From Methylococcales bacterium (GTDB taxonomy: Bacteria; Pseudomonadota; Gammaproteobacteria; Methylococcales; Methylomonadaceae), in the NCBI GenBank assembly GCA_026398895.1, contig JAPLRZ010000017.1:1-40312 (forward strand): a stretch of DNA of 40,312 nucleotides, read 5' to 3'. Made by a program: the position numbers and the translations under genes. The first letter of the stretch is position 1. Each line of letters starts with the position of its first letter. Below, in pieces: positions 32,480 to 40,312 of the stretch. Below the pieces are notes generated by a model that saw only the letters and a list, made by a program, of their open reading frames with translations, did no database searches and had not been told where the DNA came from.

Positions 32480-33788
32480 CTGAAAGCTCCGAGATACCCC
32501 GTCTCTTTAGGGCGGGGAGGAAAGGAGTGCTGTTGATTTTTGTTTAACATAAAAATACCTATTCGATTAAAATGTGAGCTATGAAAAAAAGAGCTTACAA
32601 ATACCGATTTTACCCCACAGAAGAACAAGAAATCTTGCTTGCTCACACGTTTGGTTGCGTCCGTTATGCGTATAACTCTATTCTGAGCTGGCGTACTGAG
32701 GCGTACAGCCAAAGTAAGGAAAAAATCGGTTACTCTCAAGCCAGTGCCAAGCTGACTGAACTTAAAAAACTGCCCGACTTGCGTTTTTTGAACGAAGTTT
32801 CTTGTGTGCCGTTGCAACAAAGTTTGCGCCACCAACAAGCAGCCTTTAAAAACTTCTTTGCAGGTCATGCTAACTATCCCGTGTTCAAAAAGAAAAACAG
32901 AGAACAAAAAGCGGAATTTACAAAAAGTGCGTTTAAGTACACTGATGGAAAAATCTACCTTGCCAAAAGTAAAGAACCGCTTAATGTTAAATGGTCGCGT
33001 GCTTTACCCTCTGAACCCAGCACTCTCACTATTTCCAAAGACTGTGCGGGTCGGTATTTTGTATCGTGCCTGTGTGAGTTTGAAAATCAAATCCTGCCAA
33101 AAACCGATAACACTATCGGCATTGACGTAGGGCTTAAGCATTTGTTTGTAACTAGCAACGGTCTCAAAATCGACAATCCCCGCCATACTGCTAACTATGC
33201 GGTTCGATTAGCTAAAGCGCAACGTGAACTGAGTAAGAAAAAACTCGGCTCTGCGAATCGTGCTAAAGCTAAATTGAACGTTGCGCGAGTTCACGCAAAA
33301 ATCTCCGATTGCCGATTGGACAACTTACACAAGTTGACCCGTGAACTGATTAACGATAACCAAGTGGTTTGCGTTGAATCGTTGAAAGTAAAAAACATGA
33401 TTAAAAACCCTAAGTTGAGCAAACATATTGCGGATGCCTCGTGGGGGCGATTTGTCCAGCAACTCGAATACAAAGCCGATTGAGCAGGTCGAACACTAGC
33501 AAAAATAGACCAGTTCTTTCCTAGCTCAAAACGCTGTTCTTGTTGTGGGTACACACTGCCCAGCTTATCTTTAGGTGTCCGCAACTGGACTTGTCCAGAT
33601 TGTTCAATCGAACACGACCGCGATATTAACGCGGCAAAAAACATCAAAACCGCAGGGCTTGCGGGGTTAGCCTTTGGAGAGAATGTCATTCCTGTGTAGC
33701 CAGTCTGCATCGGTTGTTCTCGTTGAATTAGGAAGTCCTAGTAGTGATACTAAGAATCCCCTCCTCTTTAGGGAGGGGAGTATGTCAA
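32480..33788 (+). mobile_element. IS200/IS605-type element (IS1341-like, tnpB only)
   Basis: The element has subterminal hairpins at both ends rather than terminal inverted repeats: CCCCGTCTCTTTAGGGCGGGG near 32497-32517 on the left and CTCCCCTCC-type stem around 33759-33780 on the right, ending in GTATGTCAA. It carries only tnpB, with no tnpA Y1 transposase. The left flank is TTCAT (32475-32479), a plausible target-adjacent motif. The segment from the tnpB end to 33788 is where the guide (omega) RNA would be encoded. It interrupts ygiD. Confidence 0.75.
32581..33699 (+). pseudogene. tnpB: RNA-guided endonuclease TnpB with in-frame stop
   Basis: TnpB is the RNA-guided nuclease ancestor of Cas12 and helps IS200/IS605 elements persist. 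Read through one TGA, the frame gives 372 residues: N-terminal MKKRAYKYRFYPTEEQE, RuvC Asp in IGIDVGLKH (about 182), Glu in VVCVESLKV (about 266), then a TGA at codon 301 (33481-33483), then GRTLAKIDQFFPSSKRCSCC, the second CPDC of the zinc finger, and the third catalytic Asp in HDRDINAAKN (about 348). Relatives have Trp at the stop, so a TGG to TGA change is likely. TGA is a normal stop elsewhere in this window (aroG, rsmA, the dynamin-like gene). The 300-residue product lacks the zinc finger and third Asp and should be inactive. Confidence 0.88.
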
Positions 33789-33866
33789 CGGATTACCATG
33801 CCCAACAAACAAAACAGGCATTTTGTCAGTTAGCGTGCTGTTATTGAGGGTTTCATTTAACGCCAT
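33789..33866 (-). pseudogene. ygiD: N-terminal fragment of the YgiD-like dioxygenase
   Basis: An ATG at 33866 with an AGGA ribosome site five bases upstream opens MALNETLNNSTLTDKMPVLF followed by VGHGNP, the typical YgiD start (MP-LF-GHG-P). It is cut after about 26 codons by the right end of the tnpB element. About 190 central codons are missing from both fragments, so the insertion was accompanied or followed by a deletion. Confidence 0.7.
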
Positions 33867-34181
33867 AAAGTGTCCTGAGTATGAAGCGCGTAGAGTTCAA
33901 TGGGCTTGCTGTATTGCGCCGCATGATAACGATAAACAGACGGCTTATTGAATGAGTAGCGAGTATGTGAGATTGTTGGGTTTCGTTCCTCAACTCAACG
34001 TACGCGGTACGCGGTATCTTAAAGGGCTATAACGCGATAAGATGTGCTACATAGGATGTGCTGAGGTACGAAGCGCATCGTTCGAGTTAAAACGCGATTG
34101 ATGCGCCTCCTATCGTCGGCACATCCTATGCTCATATTAATAAAACACGATTAAATGAATTTAACACGCACATCGCTTGGA
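33867..34181. other. Non-coding region with gene remnant and repeats
   Basis: The part next to ygiD reads on the minus strand KPSVYRYHAAQYSKPIELYA then LHTQDTLWR, with a TAA overlapping the ygiD ATG. This looks like the last 40 codons of a lost gene that I cannot identify. A dispersed repeat copy lies at 33975-33999. REP-like sequences associated with the RAYT gene occupy 34050-34131. Confidence 0.4.
34050..34131. repeat. REP pair (REPIN-like) left of the RAYT gene
   Basis: REP 1 (34050-34084) runs from CATAGGATGTGC through TGAGGTACGAAGCGCATC to GTTCG and contains an imperfect stem, GATGTGC / GCGCATC. A divergent inverted copy ends at about 34131 (GATGCGCC ... GCACATCCTATG). Two inverted REPs around a short spacer form a REPIN-like unit. 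Confidence 0.8.
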
Positions 34182-34712
34182 TTATTCGCCGCCGTCAATA
34201 TTAAATTCCCCCGAACATCCCCAAGTATTGGAATAAATACCTAATTCCACATATTTATGAAAACTTGAATAATGCCAATCGGCAACGTGCTTCACCCAAC
34301 CATGTTTAACGGGATTCCAATGGATATAATCCACATGATTGTTAAAATCAGCTTGGTCAACAATCAAATGCGCCCAAAATCGCCGTTGCCATATTCCGCG
34401 CTCCCGTCGCTTATCTCGACTTTTTGAAACCCGCTCGCCTTTATCAATGGCACGCGAGAAATGACCTTTAAGTAGATTCCAACGTGTTGAAAAATCTGCA
34501 TCATCAGGTGGCAACGTCCAAATACAATGTAAATGATCGGGCATGATAACGATGGCGTTGATATGAAAAGCTCTGCGCTCTTTGACATAGCGAAAAGCCG
34601 CTCTAAGCGCGTCAACTTTTTCAATTAACAAATGATTATTGTGACGTTCGGCAAGATTCACGGTGAAAAACCAAGTGGTGTTTGGTAGGTAAAAACGTCG
34701 ATAATCTGTCAT
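34182..34712 (-). CDS. REP-associated tyrosine transposase (RAYT)
   Basis: This 176-residue Y1 HUH nuclease of the TnpA_REP group is expected to bind and cut REP hairpins. It starts MTDYRRFYLPNTTWFFTVNL, has the HUH motif in IVIMPDHLHCIW (His60, His62), and the catalytic tyrosine in HVDYIHWNPVKHG (Tyr129). The length is usual for the family (about 150-180). REP sequences bracket it on both sides: 34050-34131 and the inverted copy at 34734-34768, which matches REP 1 at 34 of 35 positions. RAYTs are usually single-copy, domesticated genes, and this one appears intact. Confidence 0.92.
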   Translation of the reverse strand: MTDYRRFYLPNTTWFFTVNLAERHNNHLLIEKVDALRAAFRYVKERRAFHINAIVIMPDHLHCIWTLPPDDADFSTRWNLLKGHFSRAIDKGERVSKSRDKRRERGIWQRRFWAHLIVDQADFNNHVDYIHWNPVKHGWVKHVADWHYSSFHKYVELGIYSNTWGCSGEFNIDGGE

Positions 34713-34733
34713 TGGTTTGTCTTATATCTTACG

Positions 34734-34768
34734 CGAATGATGCGCTTCGTACCTCAGCACATCCTATG
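34734..34768. repeat. REP right of the RAYT gene, inverted
   Basis: CGAATGATGCGCTTCGTACC followed by TCAGCACATCCTATG is the reverse complement of the REP at 34050-34084 with one difference in 35 bases. It sits about 22 bases upstream of the RAYT start. Confidence 0.85.
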
Positions 34769-34774
34769 TCTGAA

Positions 34775-34810
34775 TTACTTCGCCACTTTCTTGCGCCGCT
34801 TTTCTGGGAG
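34775..34810 (-). pseudogene. Remnant matching the 3' end of rnr
   Basis: The minus strand reads LPEKRRKKVAK then TAA at 34775-34777. The end of intact rnr reads IKKKRRKKPAK then TAG at 36597-36599. The DNA agrees in AAGCGGCGCAA and GCGAAGTA. The fragment ends within about ten bases of the AIPR gene stop, so the AIPR gene is bracketed by two rnr 3' ends. Confidence 0.5.
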
Positions 34811-34816
34811 CATGGC

Positions 34817-36556
34817 TTAGCGAATATTTTTAATATCTTCGAAAAGCGTATCACTTTCAATAATGCCTTTCAGTGAATTAAAATCAACTTTAGATTTAGG
34901 CTTTTTAAAATAAGCATTAAAGGAAAATGTTTTACCGACTTCTTTATGAACTGTCTTGTCATTTTCAACGATAGTATTAATAGTTTGTAAGGTATCAAGA
35001 TAAGCGGTATTTAGAAGTTCCATATCCGTATATTTATTCAATTGACATCCTATATATTTGTAGATGCCGTAACACATTAATTCATCGGCATACACTAAAA
35101 ATTCATACTCTTGCAAATAAGTTTTTTTGTTATATTGAACATACTTATAAATACGATAAGCCGTTAATAGCTGTTTATAAATAGCAGAATCTTTATTACC
35201 ATCAAATAATTTTTCTAAAGGATGCTGCTCAAAGGTAGACGCGTCGAATATTTTTTGTAATACACTGGCAATGCTGTTTTTTGCAGTGTGCGGTTCTTCA
35301 TAAAAAGTGGCATACCAAAATTTTATGACCGTTTCACTATTAACATCCTCTAATAAATTTTCCTTATCGCGTTTAAATATTTCTCCACGTTTAGTTATGT
35401 ATAAAATACCTGCATTACTAAAAACCTGTTTCGTTAAGACATTAAAATCTTTTGTGCTTATTTTGTCACGATAATTAATGGGGGTTTGTGTATTAGTAGC
35501 ATCCGTTATATTTTCAATTAACTCTTTATCTCTAGTTTCATAAACCCTTATATTTACATATATATCTTTTAATAAATTAGGGCTTTTTAGGTAAAAATTA
35601 TACAGAACCCAGCTTGTTTGCAAGCCATTTACAATTTGTGGATTGGTGACAGGTAATATATAAATATCATTTTGTGGTTGCTTAGGAAGCTTTAACTCTT
35701 CACAGATAATCGTTATCCCATTATTTAAAAAAGGAAAATAAACGGCATCTTCCCTTTTATTAAGGGTATCATTCATACGCTTATTAGCTCTTACTTTGAT
35801 TCCTAAATAGGAGCGAATATTTTCTTCAAAAAGGGATTCAATACTACCGTTAATTTTTTTTTCTTCATCCATTAACTGACAAAGTTCAGTGGCTGTTATT
35901 CTAAAATTTGCCGCTCTTATATCTTGTATCGCATAAGTATATAAGCCTTGACTGTCTAATGCAGAAATATTGGATTGCTCTGGATGGAAGGTAAACTTAA
36001 CAGAATGTCTTTTTTGTCTAGCTAAATTGGCAATTTTATCATACAAACTATTGCTATCTATGATGTAAAAATTATTGTCTGGATTGTTATAAGTATCAAA
36101 AATGTCTTTGTTAGCCGCATATTTGGTGTCTTGATTAAGACCATTAAAAACAAAATATGATTTTATTTCGATAAAAATTCCTTTGTCAGAAATTTGTTTG
36201 TATTCATCAATCCATTTATTTAAATCCTTTACATTTTGTTTTCCTATTTTATTGCCATCAATGAATATATCTTTAATGTCATTTCTGAATTTATCAACTT
36301 CATTAGCAGAAAGTTTAGGTGTATTTTTACATTGAAAAACGTGCATTACATAATAGTCACTTTGGTCTTGTAGCCAAACACCATCAATACCACCATCTTG
36401 ATTACCAAGAACCTGTACGTTATCAGCGACATCTTGAAAAGTCTTATCTAAAAATGCGGCAATAGAAAATATTTCAAAAGCCTCGTCTTTTGATTGAGCA
36501 TACTGTTTGGATAATCTATCTAAAAATCCATTAATAAAAAGTTCTTTATTATTCAT
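34817..36556 (-). CDS. AIPR family protein (abortive phage infection)
   Basis: This 579-residue protein has the AIPR domain seen in phage abortive-infection proteins: ENIRSYLGIKVRANKRMNDT, then FPFLNNGITIICEEL, PQIVNGLQTSWVLYNFY and VNIRVYETRD with DATNTQTPI. The N-terminus has a restriction-endonuclease-like core, GNQDGGIDGVW (Asp58) and HVFQCKNT (Gln75, Lys77), suggesting a PD-(D/E)xK nuclease fold. It is probably a single-gene defence system; no methylase or helicase is adjacent. The DNA is clearly more AT-rich than rnr next to it, a sign of transfer. It is inserted between the RAYT/REP block and rnr, on the same strand as both. No transmembrane segment is present. Confidence 0.85.
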   Translation of the reverse strand: MNNKELFINGFLDRLSKQYAQSKDEAFEIFSIAAFLDKTFQDVADNVQVLGNQDGGIDGVWLQDQSDYYVMHVFQCKNTPKLSANEVDKFRNDIKDIFIDGNKIGKQNVKDLNKWIDEYKQISDKGIFIEIKSYFVFNGLNQDTKYAANKDIFDTYNNPDNNFYIIDSNSLYDKIANLARQKRHSVKFTFHPEQSNISALDSQGLYTYAIQDIRAANFRITATELCQLMDEEKKINGSIESLFEENIRSYLGIKVRANKRMNDTLNKREDAVYFPFLNNGITIICEELKLPKQPQNDIYILPVTNPQIVNGLQTSWVLYNFYLKSPNLLKDIYVNIRVYETRDKELIENITDATNTQTPINYRDKISTKDFNVLTKQVFSNAGILYITKRGEIFKRDKENLLEDVNSETVIKFWYATFYEEPHTAKNSIASVLQKIFDASTFEQHPLEKLFDGNKDSAIYKQLLTAYRIYKYVQYNKKTYLQEYEFLVYADELMCYGIYKYIGCQLNKYTDMELLNTAYLDTLQTINTIVENDKTVHKEVGKTFSFNAYFKKPKSKVDFNSLKGIIESDTLFEDIKNIR

Positions 36557-36596
36557 TTATGTATTTTTCCTTAAAATATTTCTGCTATGAGCAATA

Positions 36597-38858
36597 CTAC
36601 TTCGCTGGTTTTTTGCGCCGCTTTTTCTTAATTGGCGCACCAGCCACTTTCTTACTCGAAGCTTCTTTCTTCACCAGCTCAAAATCAATTTTCTTTTCGT
36701 CTAAATCCACGCGCACGACTTTGACTTTAACGCTGTCGCCTAGACGGAAGTTGATGTTGCTGCGTTCGCCTTTTAATTGGTGGCTGGTGGGGTCGAAGTG
36801 AAAATAATCTTGTCCTAGGTTGCTGATGTGTACCAAACCTTCGACGTAAATCTCTGCCAATTCGACAAAAAAGCCGAAGCCAGTGACGGCGGAGATGATG
36901 CCTGTGAAGTCTTCGCCGATTTTATCCAGCATATATTCGCATTTCAGCCAACTGGTGACATCGCGGGTGGCATCATCGGCGCGGCGTTCGTTGGCGGAGC
37001 AATGTTCACCGAGTACCACCATGTCTGGCACACCGTAGATAAAACTTTCGGCTTTTTTGCCTTGCAGAACGTGGCGGATGGCGCGGTGGACTAGCAAATC
37101 AGGATAGCGGCGTATGGGTGAGGTGAAGTGTGCGTAGGCTTCTAAGGCTAAACCAAAATGCCCTTTGAGTTCAGGGCTGTACACGGCTTGCGACATGGAG
37201 CGCAATAATACAGTTTGAATTAAATGCGCGTCGGGGCGATCTTTGATGGATTCGACGAGGTGCATATAATCTAACGGAGTGGGAATCGCGCCACCACCGA
37301 GTTTTAAGCCTAATTCACCTAGAAAGGTTTTTAGATTGAGCAGTTTATCAGTGCTAGGGCCTTCGTGTATGCGTAACAGTTTGGGCATTTTTTTACTGTT
37401 TAAAAACCGTGCTGCCGCGCCGTTGGCGGTAATCATGAATTCTTCAATCAGTTTGTGGGCATCGTTACGCACCACGGGGATAATTTTTTCAATTTTGCGG
37501 TTTTCGCCAAACACAATGCGGGTTTCTAAGGTATCAAAATCCATCGCGCCGCGTTGTTCACGCGCCGTGCGCATGACTTGAAACAGCGCGTACATTTCTT
37601 TTAAATGCGGCATTAACGGGGCGTATTTTTTCGCCAGCGTTTTATCGCCTTCAACCAGCATCGCAGCGACTTCGTTATAAGTCAGTCGCGCATGAGAGCG
37701 CATGACGGCTTCAAAAAATTTGGAGCGTAACACGTTGCCCTCAGAATCAATCAGCAATTCACAGACCATACATAAACGGTCTACGTTGGGATTGAGTGAG
37801 CATAAGCCGTTGGATAAAATCTCTGGCAACATCGGGATGACTTGCTCAGGGAAATATACTGAGGTACTGCGTTTGTGAGCTTCTTTGTCGAGTTCTGTGC
37901 CAACTTTGACATAATGCGAAACATCGGCAATGGCGACTAATAATTTCCAGCCTTTTGGGGTTTTTTTGCAATACACCGCGTCATCAAAATCGCGGGCATC
38001 TTCGCCGTCTATGGTGACTAAGGGTAAGTCGCGTATATCGACGCGGTTTTCTTTGGCAGCTTCTGGCACTTCGGGGGTCAGCGGTTTGATTTCTTCTAGC
38101 AGTTCATCTGACCAAGTATTAGGCAATTCATAAGAGCGAATCGCCATATCGATTTCCATCCCAGGGGCAAGATGATCGCCTAGGACTTCGACAATACGTC
38201 CGATGGGTTGATGCAGTTTGGTGGGCTGTTCGGTAATTTGCGCGACAACGATTTGCCCTTGTTTGGCTTTACCCGTGCCACCTTTAGGGATTAACACGGT
38301 TTGCGCAATATTTTTATTATCAGGAATAACGTAGGTAAAACCATCTTCTTTATAAAGCCGCCCGACAATTTCGTGGGTGTTGCGCTCTAAGATTTCCACC
38401 ACCGCACCTTCGCGTCGTCCTTTTTTATCGACACCTGCGATACGCACCAGCGCACGGTCATTGTGTAATAACGGGTTCATTTCACGCGGTGATAAAAATA
38501 AATCATCCGAACCGTCATCAGGACGGACAAATCCAAAACCATCGGCATGACCGATAATGCGCCCGACAATTAAATTCTTGTTATCGACTAAACAGTATTG
38601 TTGTCCGCGATTAAATAACACTTGTCCATCACGTTCCATTGCGCGTAAGCGGCGGCGCAGGGCTTCTAAATCGTCTTCGGATTCCAGATGAAAACTACTG
38701 GCAATATCCGTGCGAGCCAGCGGTTTGCCCGCTTGTTCGATAAGCTGGAGTATTAACTCACGGCTAGGAATAGGATTTTCATATTTTTCAGCTTCGCGCT
38801 GAGCGAATGGGTCTTTTGTTGAGCTGAATTCAACGGTTTTTTTAGACTTTGGGGGCAT
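36597..38858 (-). CDS. rnr: Ribonuclease R
   Basis: RNase R is a processive 3'-5' exoribonuclease that degrades structured RNA and acts in rRNA and tmRNA quality control. The 753 residues are in the normal range. An N-terminal helix-turn-helix region (about 25-80, REL-ILQLIEQAGKPLART), cold-shock domains, the RNB catalytic core with TIDGEDARDFDDAVYC, the SMSQAVYSPELKGHFGLAL and HFTSPIRRYPDLLVHRAI motifs, an S1 domain (FTGIISAVTGFGFFVELAEI) and a short Lys/Arg tail (KKKRRKKPAK) are all visible. It begins the set rnr-AIPR. A second copy of its 3' end is found at 34775-34810. Confidence 0.97.
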   Translation of the reverse strand: MPPKSKKTVEFSSTKDPFAQREAEKYENPIPSRELILQLIEQAGKPLARTDIASSFHLESEDDLEALRRRLRAMERDGQVLFNRGQQYCLVDNKNLIVGRIIGHADGFGFVRPDDGSDDLFLSPREMNPLLHNDRALVRIAGVDKKGRREGAVVEILERNTHEIVGRLYKEDGFTYVIPDNKNIAQTVLIPKGGTGKAKQGQIVVAQITEQPTKLHQPIGRIVEVLGDHLAPGMEIDMAIRSYELPNTWSDELLEEIKPLTPEVPEAAKENRVDIRDLPLVTIDGEDARDFDDAVYCKKTPKGWKLLVAIADVSHYVKVGTELDKEAHKRSTSVYFPEQVIPMLPEILSNGLCSLNPNVDRLCMVCELLIDSEGNVLRSKFFEAVMRSHARLTYNEVAAMLVEGDKTLAKKYAPLMPHLKEMYALFQVMRTAREQRGAMDFDTLETRIVFGENRKIEKIIPVVRNDAHKLIEEFMITANGAAARFLNSKKMPKLLRIHEGPSTDKLLNLKTFLGELGLKLGGGAIPTPLDYMHLVESIKDRPDAHLIQTVLLRSMSQAVYSPELKGHFGLALEAYAHFTSPIRRYPDLLVHRAIRHVLQGKKAESFIYGVPDMVVLGEHCSANERRADDATRDVTSWLKCEYMLDKIGEDFTGIISAVTGFGFFVELAEIYVEGLVHISNLGQDYFHFDPTSHQLKGERSNINFRLGDSVKVKVVRVDLDEKKIDFELVKKEASSKKVAGAPIKKKRRKKPAK

Positions 38859-38974
38859 TTATATTCACTATAAAAGTAATGACTGGATTTAAGCTAATGA
38901 TCACTATGATACAGGCTTACGTTACTAGATAACACATTGTTTTGTAGGCCGTATGCTATTTATTTTTTACTTTA

Positions 38975-39003
38975 TTGACAAAAATAACTCAAATGCGTAT
39001 AGT
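38975..39003 (+). promoter_or_regulatory. Sigma-70 promoter of tRNA-Leu
   Basis: TTGACA at 38975-38980, a 17-base spacer and TATAGT at 38998-39003 form a near-consensus promoter. It is followed by a GC-rich start region (TCCCGACTC) typical of stringently controlled stable-RNA promoters. The tRNA begins 36 bases downstream. Confidence 0.88.
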
Positions 39004-39038
39004 TCCCGACTCACTTTGCCGTTATAAGCAACTCTCAT

Positions 39039-39121
39039 GCCGAGGTGGTGGAATGGTAGACACGCCAGCTTCAGGTGCTGGTGGGCGCAAGCCCGTGAAG
39101 GTTCAAGTCCTTTTCTCGGCA
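39039..39121 (+). tRNA. tRNA-Leu (anticodon CAG)
   Basis: The cloverleaf is complete: acceptor GCCGAGG / TCTCGGC with discriminator A, anticodon stem CCAGC / GCTGG around TTCAGGT (CAG at 39072-39074), a long variable arm GTGGGCGCAAGCCCGT typical of class II leucine tRNAs, and a T-loop GTTCAAGTC. The 3' CCA is not encoded. It decodes CUG. Confidence 0.96.
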
Positions 39122-39158
39122 CACCCAGTAAGTACAGCAAGGTACACAGAAATACATC

Positions 39159-39193
39159 AAACCCGCAAGCTGCAAGGCTTAGCGGGTTTTTTA
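39159..39193 (+). terminator. Intrinsic terminator after tRNA-Leu
   Basis: AAACCCGC (39159-39166) pairs with GCGGGTTT (about 39182-39189), with AAGC/GCTT inside, followed by a run of T. It ends the tRNA transcript. Confidence 0.88.
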
Positions 39194-39787
39194 TTGTTCA
39201 ACGAAATGCAGTGACATACACCAGTTTATACAGTAACCCTTAAGCAGTAACAAAAAATTACTAGACTTGTTGCGACCTTTCTAATGATTAGTGTCATCAG
39301 TCAATATATCTGAAGGTCACACGATTACCCATAACTCCCCACAATGCGGTATTGTAAGAGTGTTGAACTAACGTAATGAACTGGATACAACAGAAACTGG
39401 GGGGCTGTACTTGGGTGACACGACGAGATGTGTTGCGAGGTTACACAAGGTCATGGAAAGTTTAGCGGCACAGCCGACGGCGAGTATACCGCTAGCAGCA
39501 GCTATAAAATAAATAATTGCGGGGAGAGGTAGTTTGGGGTGAGGTACGAACCCCAACAAATTCAACGACATTTTATTCATTGGGATTCAATTATTTTTAA
39601 GTGCGGGTTGTAATGTGCGTGGATTCGTTGGGGTTCGTTATCACTCACCCCAACCTTGTATCTCTCCAAAGCAAAGGAGAAAACTGCTATAGTGTTTAGC
39701 TAGCATTATAGCAGAGTGCATGATCAGAGTTCGTCCCCAACCTTAGACGCAAGTCTGTGACGTAGATAGAACCCATGCACTGACCAT
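39194..39787. other. Gene-free region with paired dispersed repeats
   Basis: I see no gene that I trust. Two copies of the same palindromic repeat lie in inverted orientation at 39533-39557 and 39627-39654 (core TTGGGGTGAGG-TACGAACCCCAAC), about 70 bases apart. A minus-strand open frame at 39368-39580 begins inside one of these repeats, so it is not annotated. The rest leads into the truncated IS110 gene. Confidence 0.5.
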
Positions 39788-40312
39788 TTTGTGATGGAAG
39801 CGACGGGGATATATCACGAACAACTAGCGACCTTTTTGTATAAAGCGGGCGCGAAAGTCTCAGTGGTTAATCCAGCGCAAGTGAAATTTTACGCGCAAAG
39901 TGTAGGGGTAAGAAGCAAGAACGACAAAAAAGACAGCGTGGTATTAGCGCGATATGGTGCGAAAGAAAAGCCCAAGCGATGGGAGCCAGAAGCCGAAGAG
40001 ATACGGAGTTTAAAAGCCTTGCTTGCGCGATTTGATGGCATCGAAAAAGACCTGCAACGCGAGAAGAATCGGCAAGAGAAAGCGGAAAATAGCTTAGCCC
40101 CAGCCGAAGTGGTTGGCTCATTGGCATTAATGATAGAGCAACTAGAAACCGAACAACAGCGACTAGACAAATTGATTGAAGAACACATTAATAAGCATGA
40201 TAACCTAAGTAAAAACAAAGCCTTACTCGAAAGCATACCCGCAGTAGGCAAAGTCATTGCGACTCGAATGCTGATGGTGATAGGCAGTCGTCAGTTTGAA
40301 GACGCACACCAA
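39788..40312 (+). pseudogene. IS110-family transposase, 5'-truncated, running off the window
   Basis: The open frame reads FVMEATGIYHEQLATFLYKA, then VVNPAQVKFYAQSVGVRSKN with DKKDSVVLARYG, a helical middle and ESIPAVGKVIATRML at the start of the Transposase_20 domain. IS110 enzymes use a DEDD active site. The first Asp (the VGIDVSK segment) should lie about 50 residues upstream, but an in-frame TAG at 39767-39769 and unrelated sequence are there instead. The element has therefore lost its 5' end. Its 3' part continues beyond the window, so it may be a larger relic. Confidence 0.85.

Noticed and set aside
32476..32907. 143-codon minus-strand open frame
   Set aside because: It is antisense to tnpB and the left end of the IS.
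33481..33483. TGA in tnpB as a recoded codon (Trp or selenocysteine)
   Set aside because: TGA is the normal stop of aroG, rsmA and the dynamin-like gene here, there is no SECIS-like need, and the protein is a transposon nuclease under no constraint.
32480..33788. Autonomous IS605 with both tnpA and tnpB
   Set aside because: No Y1 transposase frame exists inside the element; the RAYT at 34182 is separate and of the REP-associated type.
39368..39580. 70-codon minus-strand open frame with a hydrophobic segment
   Set aside because: Its first 16 codons or so are a dispersed palindromic repeat, a common source of false starts, and nothing else supports it.

Overview
The window looks like a chromosomal piece of a gammaproteobacterial methylotroph, most likely a methanotroph of the Methylococcales. 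Gene content and protein style are gammaproteobacterial (dapD, mutM, pyrE, trmB, pdxA-rsmA, pyk/gap, rnr). The gene at 10489-11544 belongs to the H4MPT-linked C1-transfer family (MfnF-like), which outside archaea occurs mainly in methylotrophs. By eye the DNA is moderately AT-rich. I see no plasmid or phage replication or structural genes, no rRNA and no CRISPR array.

Layout. 1-880: the start of a minus-strand transposase at the left edge, abutting a 5'-truncated HNH endonuclease. 885-6312: DUF29 protein, a small unknown, dapD, an HD-GYP c-di-GMP phosphodiesterase, a two-domain PPK2 polyphosphate:AMP phosphotransferase, and mutM. 6345-10188: a cobalamin riboswitch followed by a BtuB-type receptor, a BtuM-like membrane protein carrying a Cys at position 80, and an orphan periplasmic adaptor. 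10189-11951: large palindromes, the MfnF-like gene and an IS110 relic. 11952-17853: YbbP-like permease, glycine-zipper lipoprotein, pyrE and a dynamin-like GTPase. 17926-23438 (minus): folA, aroG, a fused thiSG and trmB, with an ATPase/TOPRIM-like pair lying between thiSG and trmB. 23540-24589: asparaginase-like protein. 24600-24971: two tandem copies of a probable small RNA on the minus strand. 24983-30295 (minus): gap-pyk and pdxA-phyH-rsmA. 30296-34800 is a decayed accessory zone: a frameshifted zf-TFIIB gene, a HEPN protein, a conserved unknown, a ygiD gene destroyed by an IS200/IS605-type tnpB element, and a RAYT transposase framed by REP sequences. 34817-38858 (minus): a solitary AIPR-type abortive-infection gene sitting at the 3' end of rnr, then rnr. 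39039-39121: tRNA-Leu(CAG) with a consensus promoter and terminator. The window ends in a 5'-truncated IS110 transposase.

The most interesting signals are the following. (1) The tandem ~92-nt RNAs present CUUCCUCC (anti-Shine-Dalgarno) in an apical loop, with paired positions that differ between copies but still pair. (2) The ATPase/TOPRIM-like pair interrupts the thiG-trmB junction. (3) The AIPR gene is bracketed by two versions of the rnr 3' end, as if it entered at that site. (4) The B12 uptake locus combines riboswitch, BtuB, BtuM and an adaptor with no pump. (5) The RAYT is bracketed by a 35-bp inverted REP pair that matches at 34 of 35 positions.
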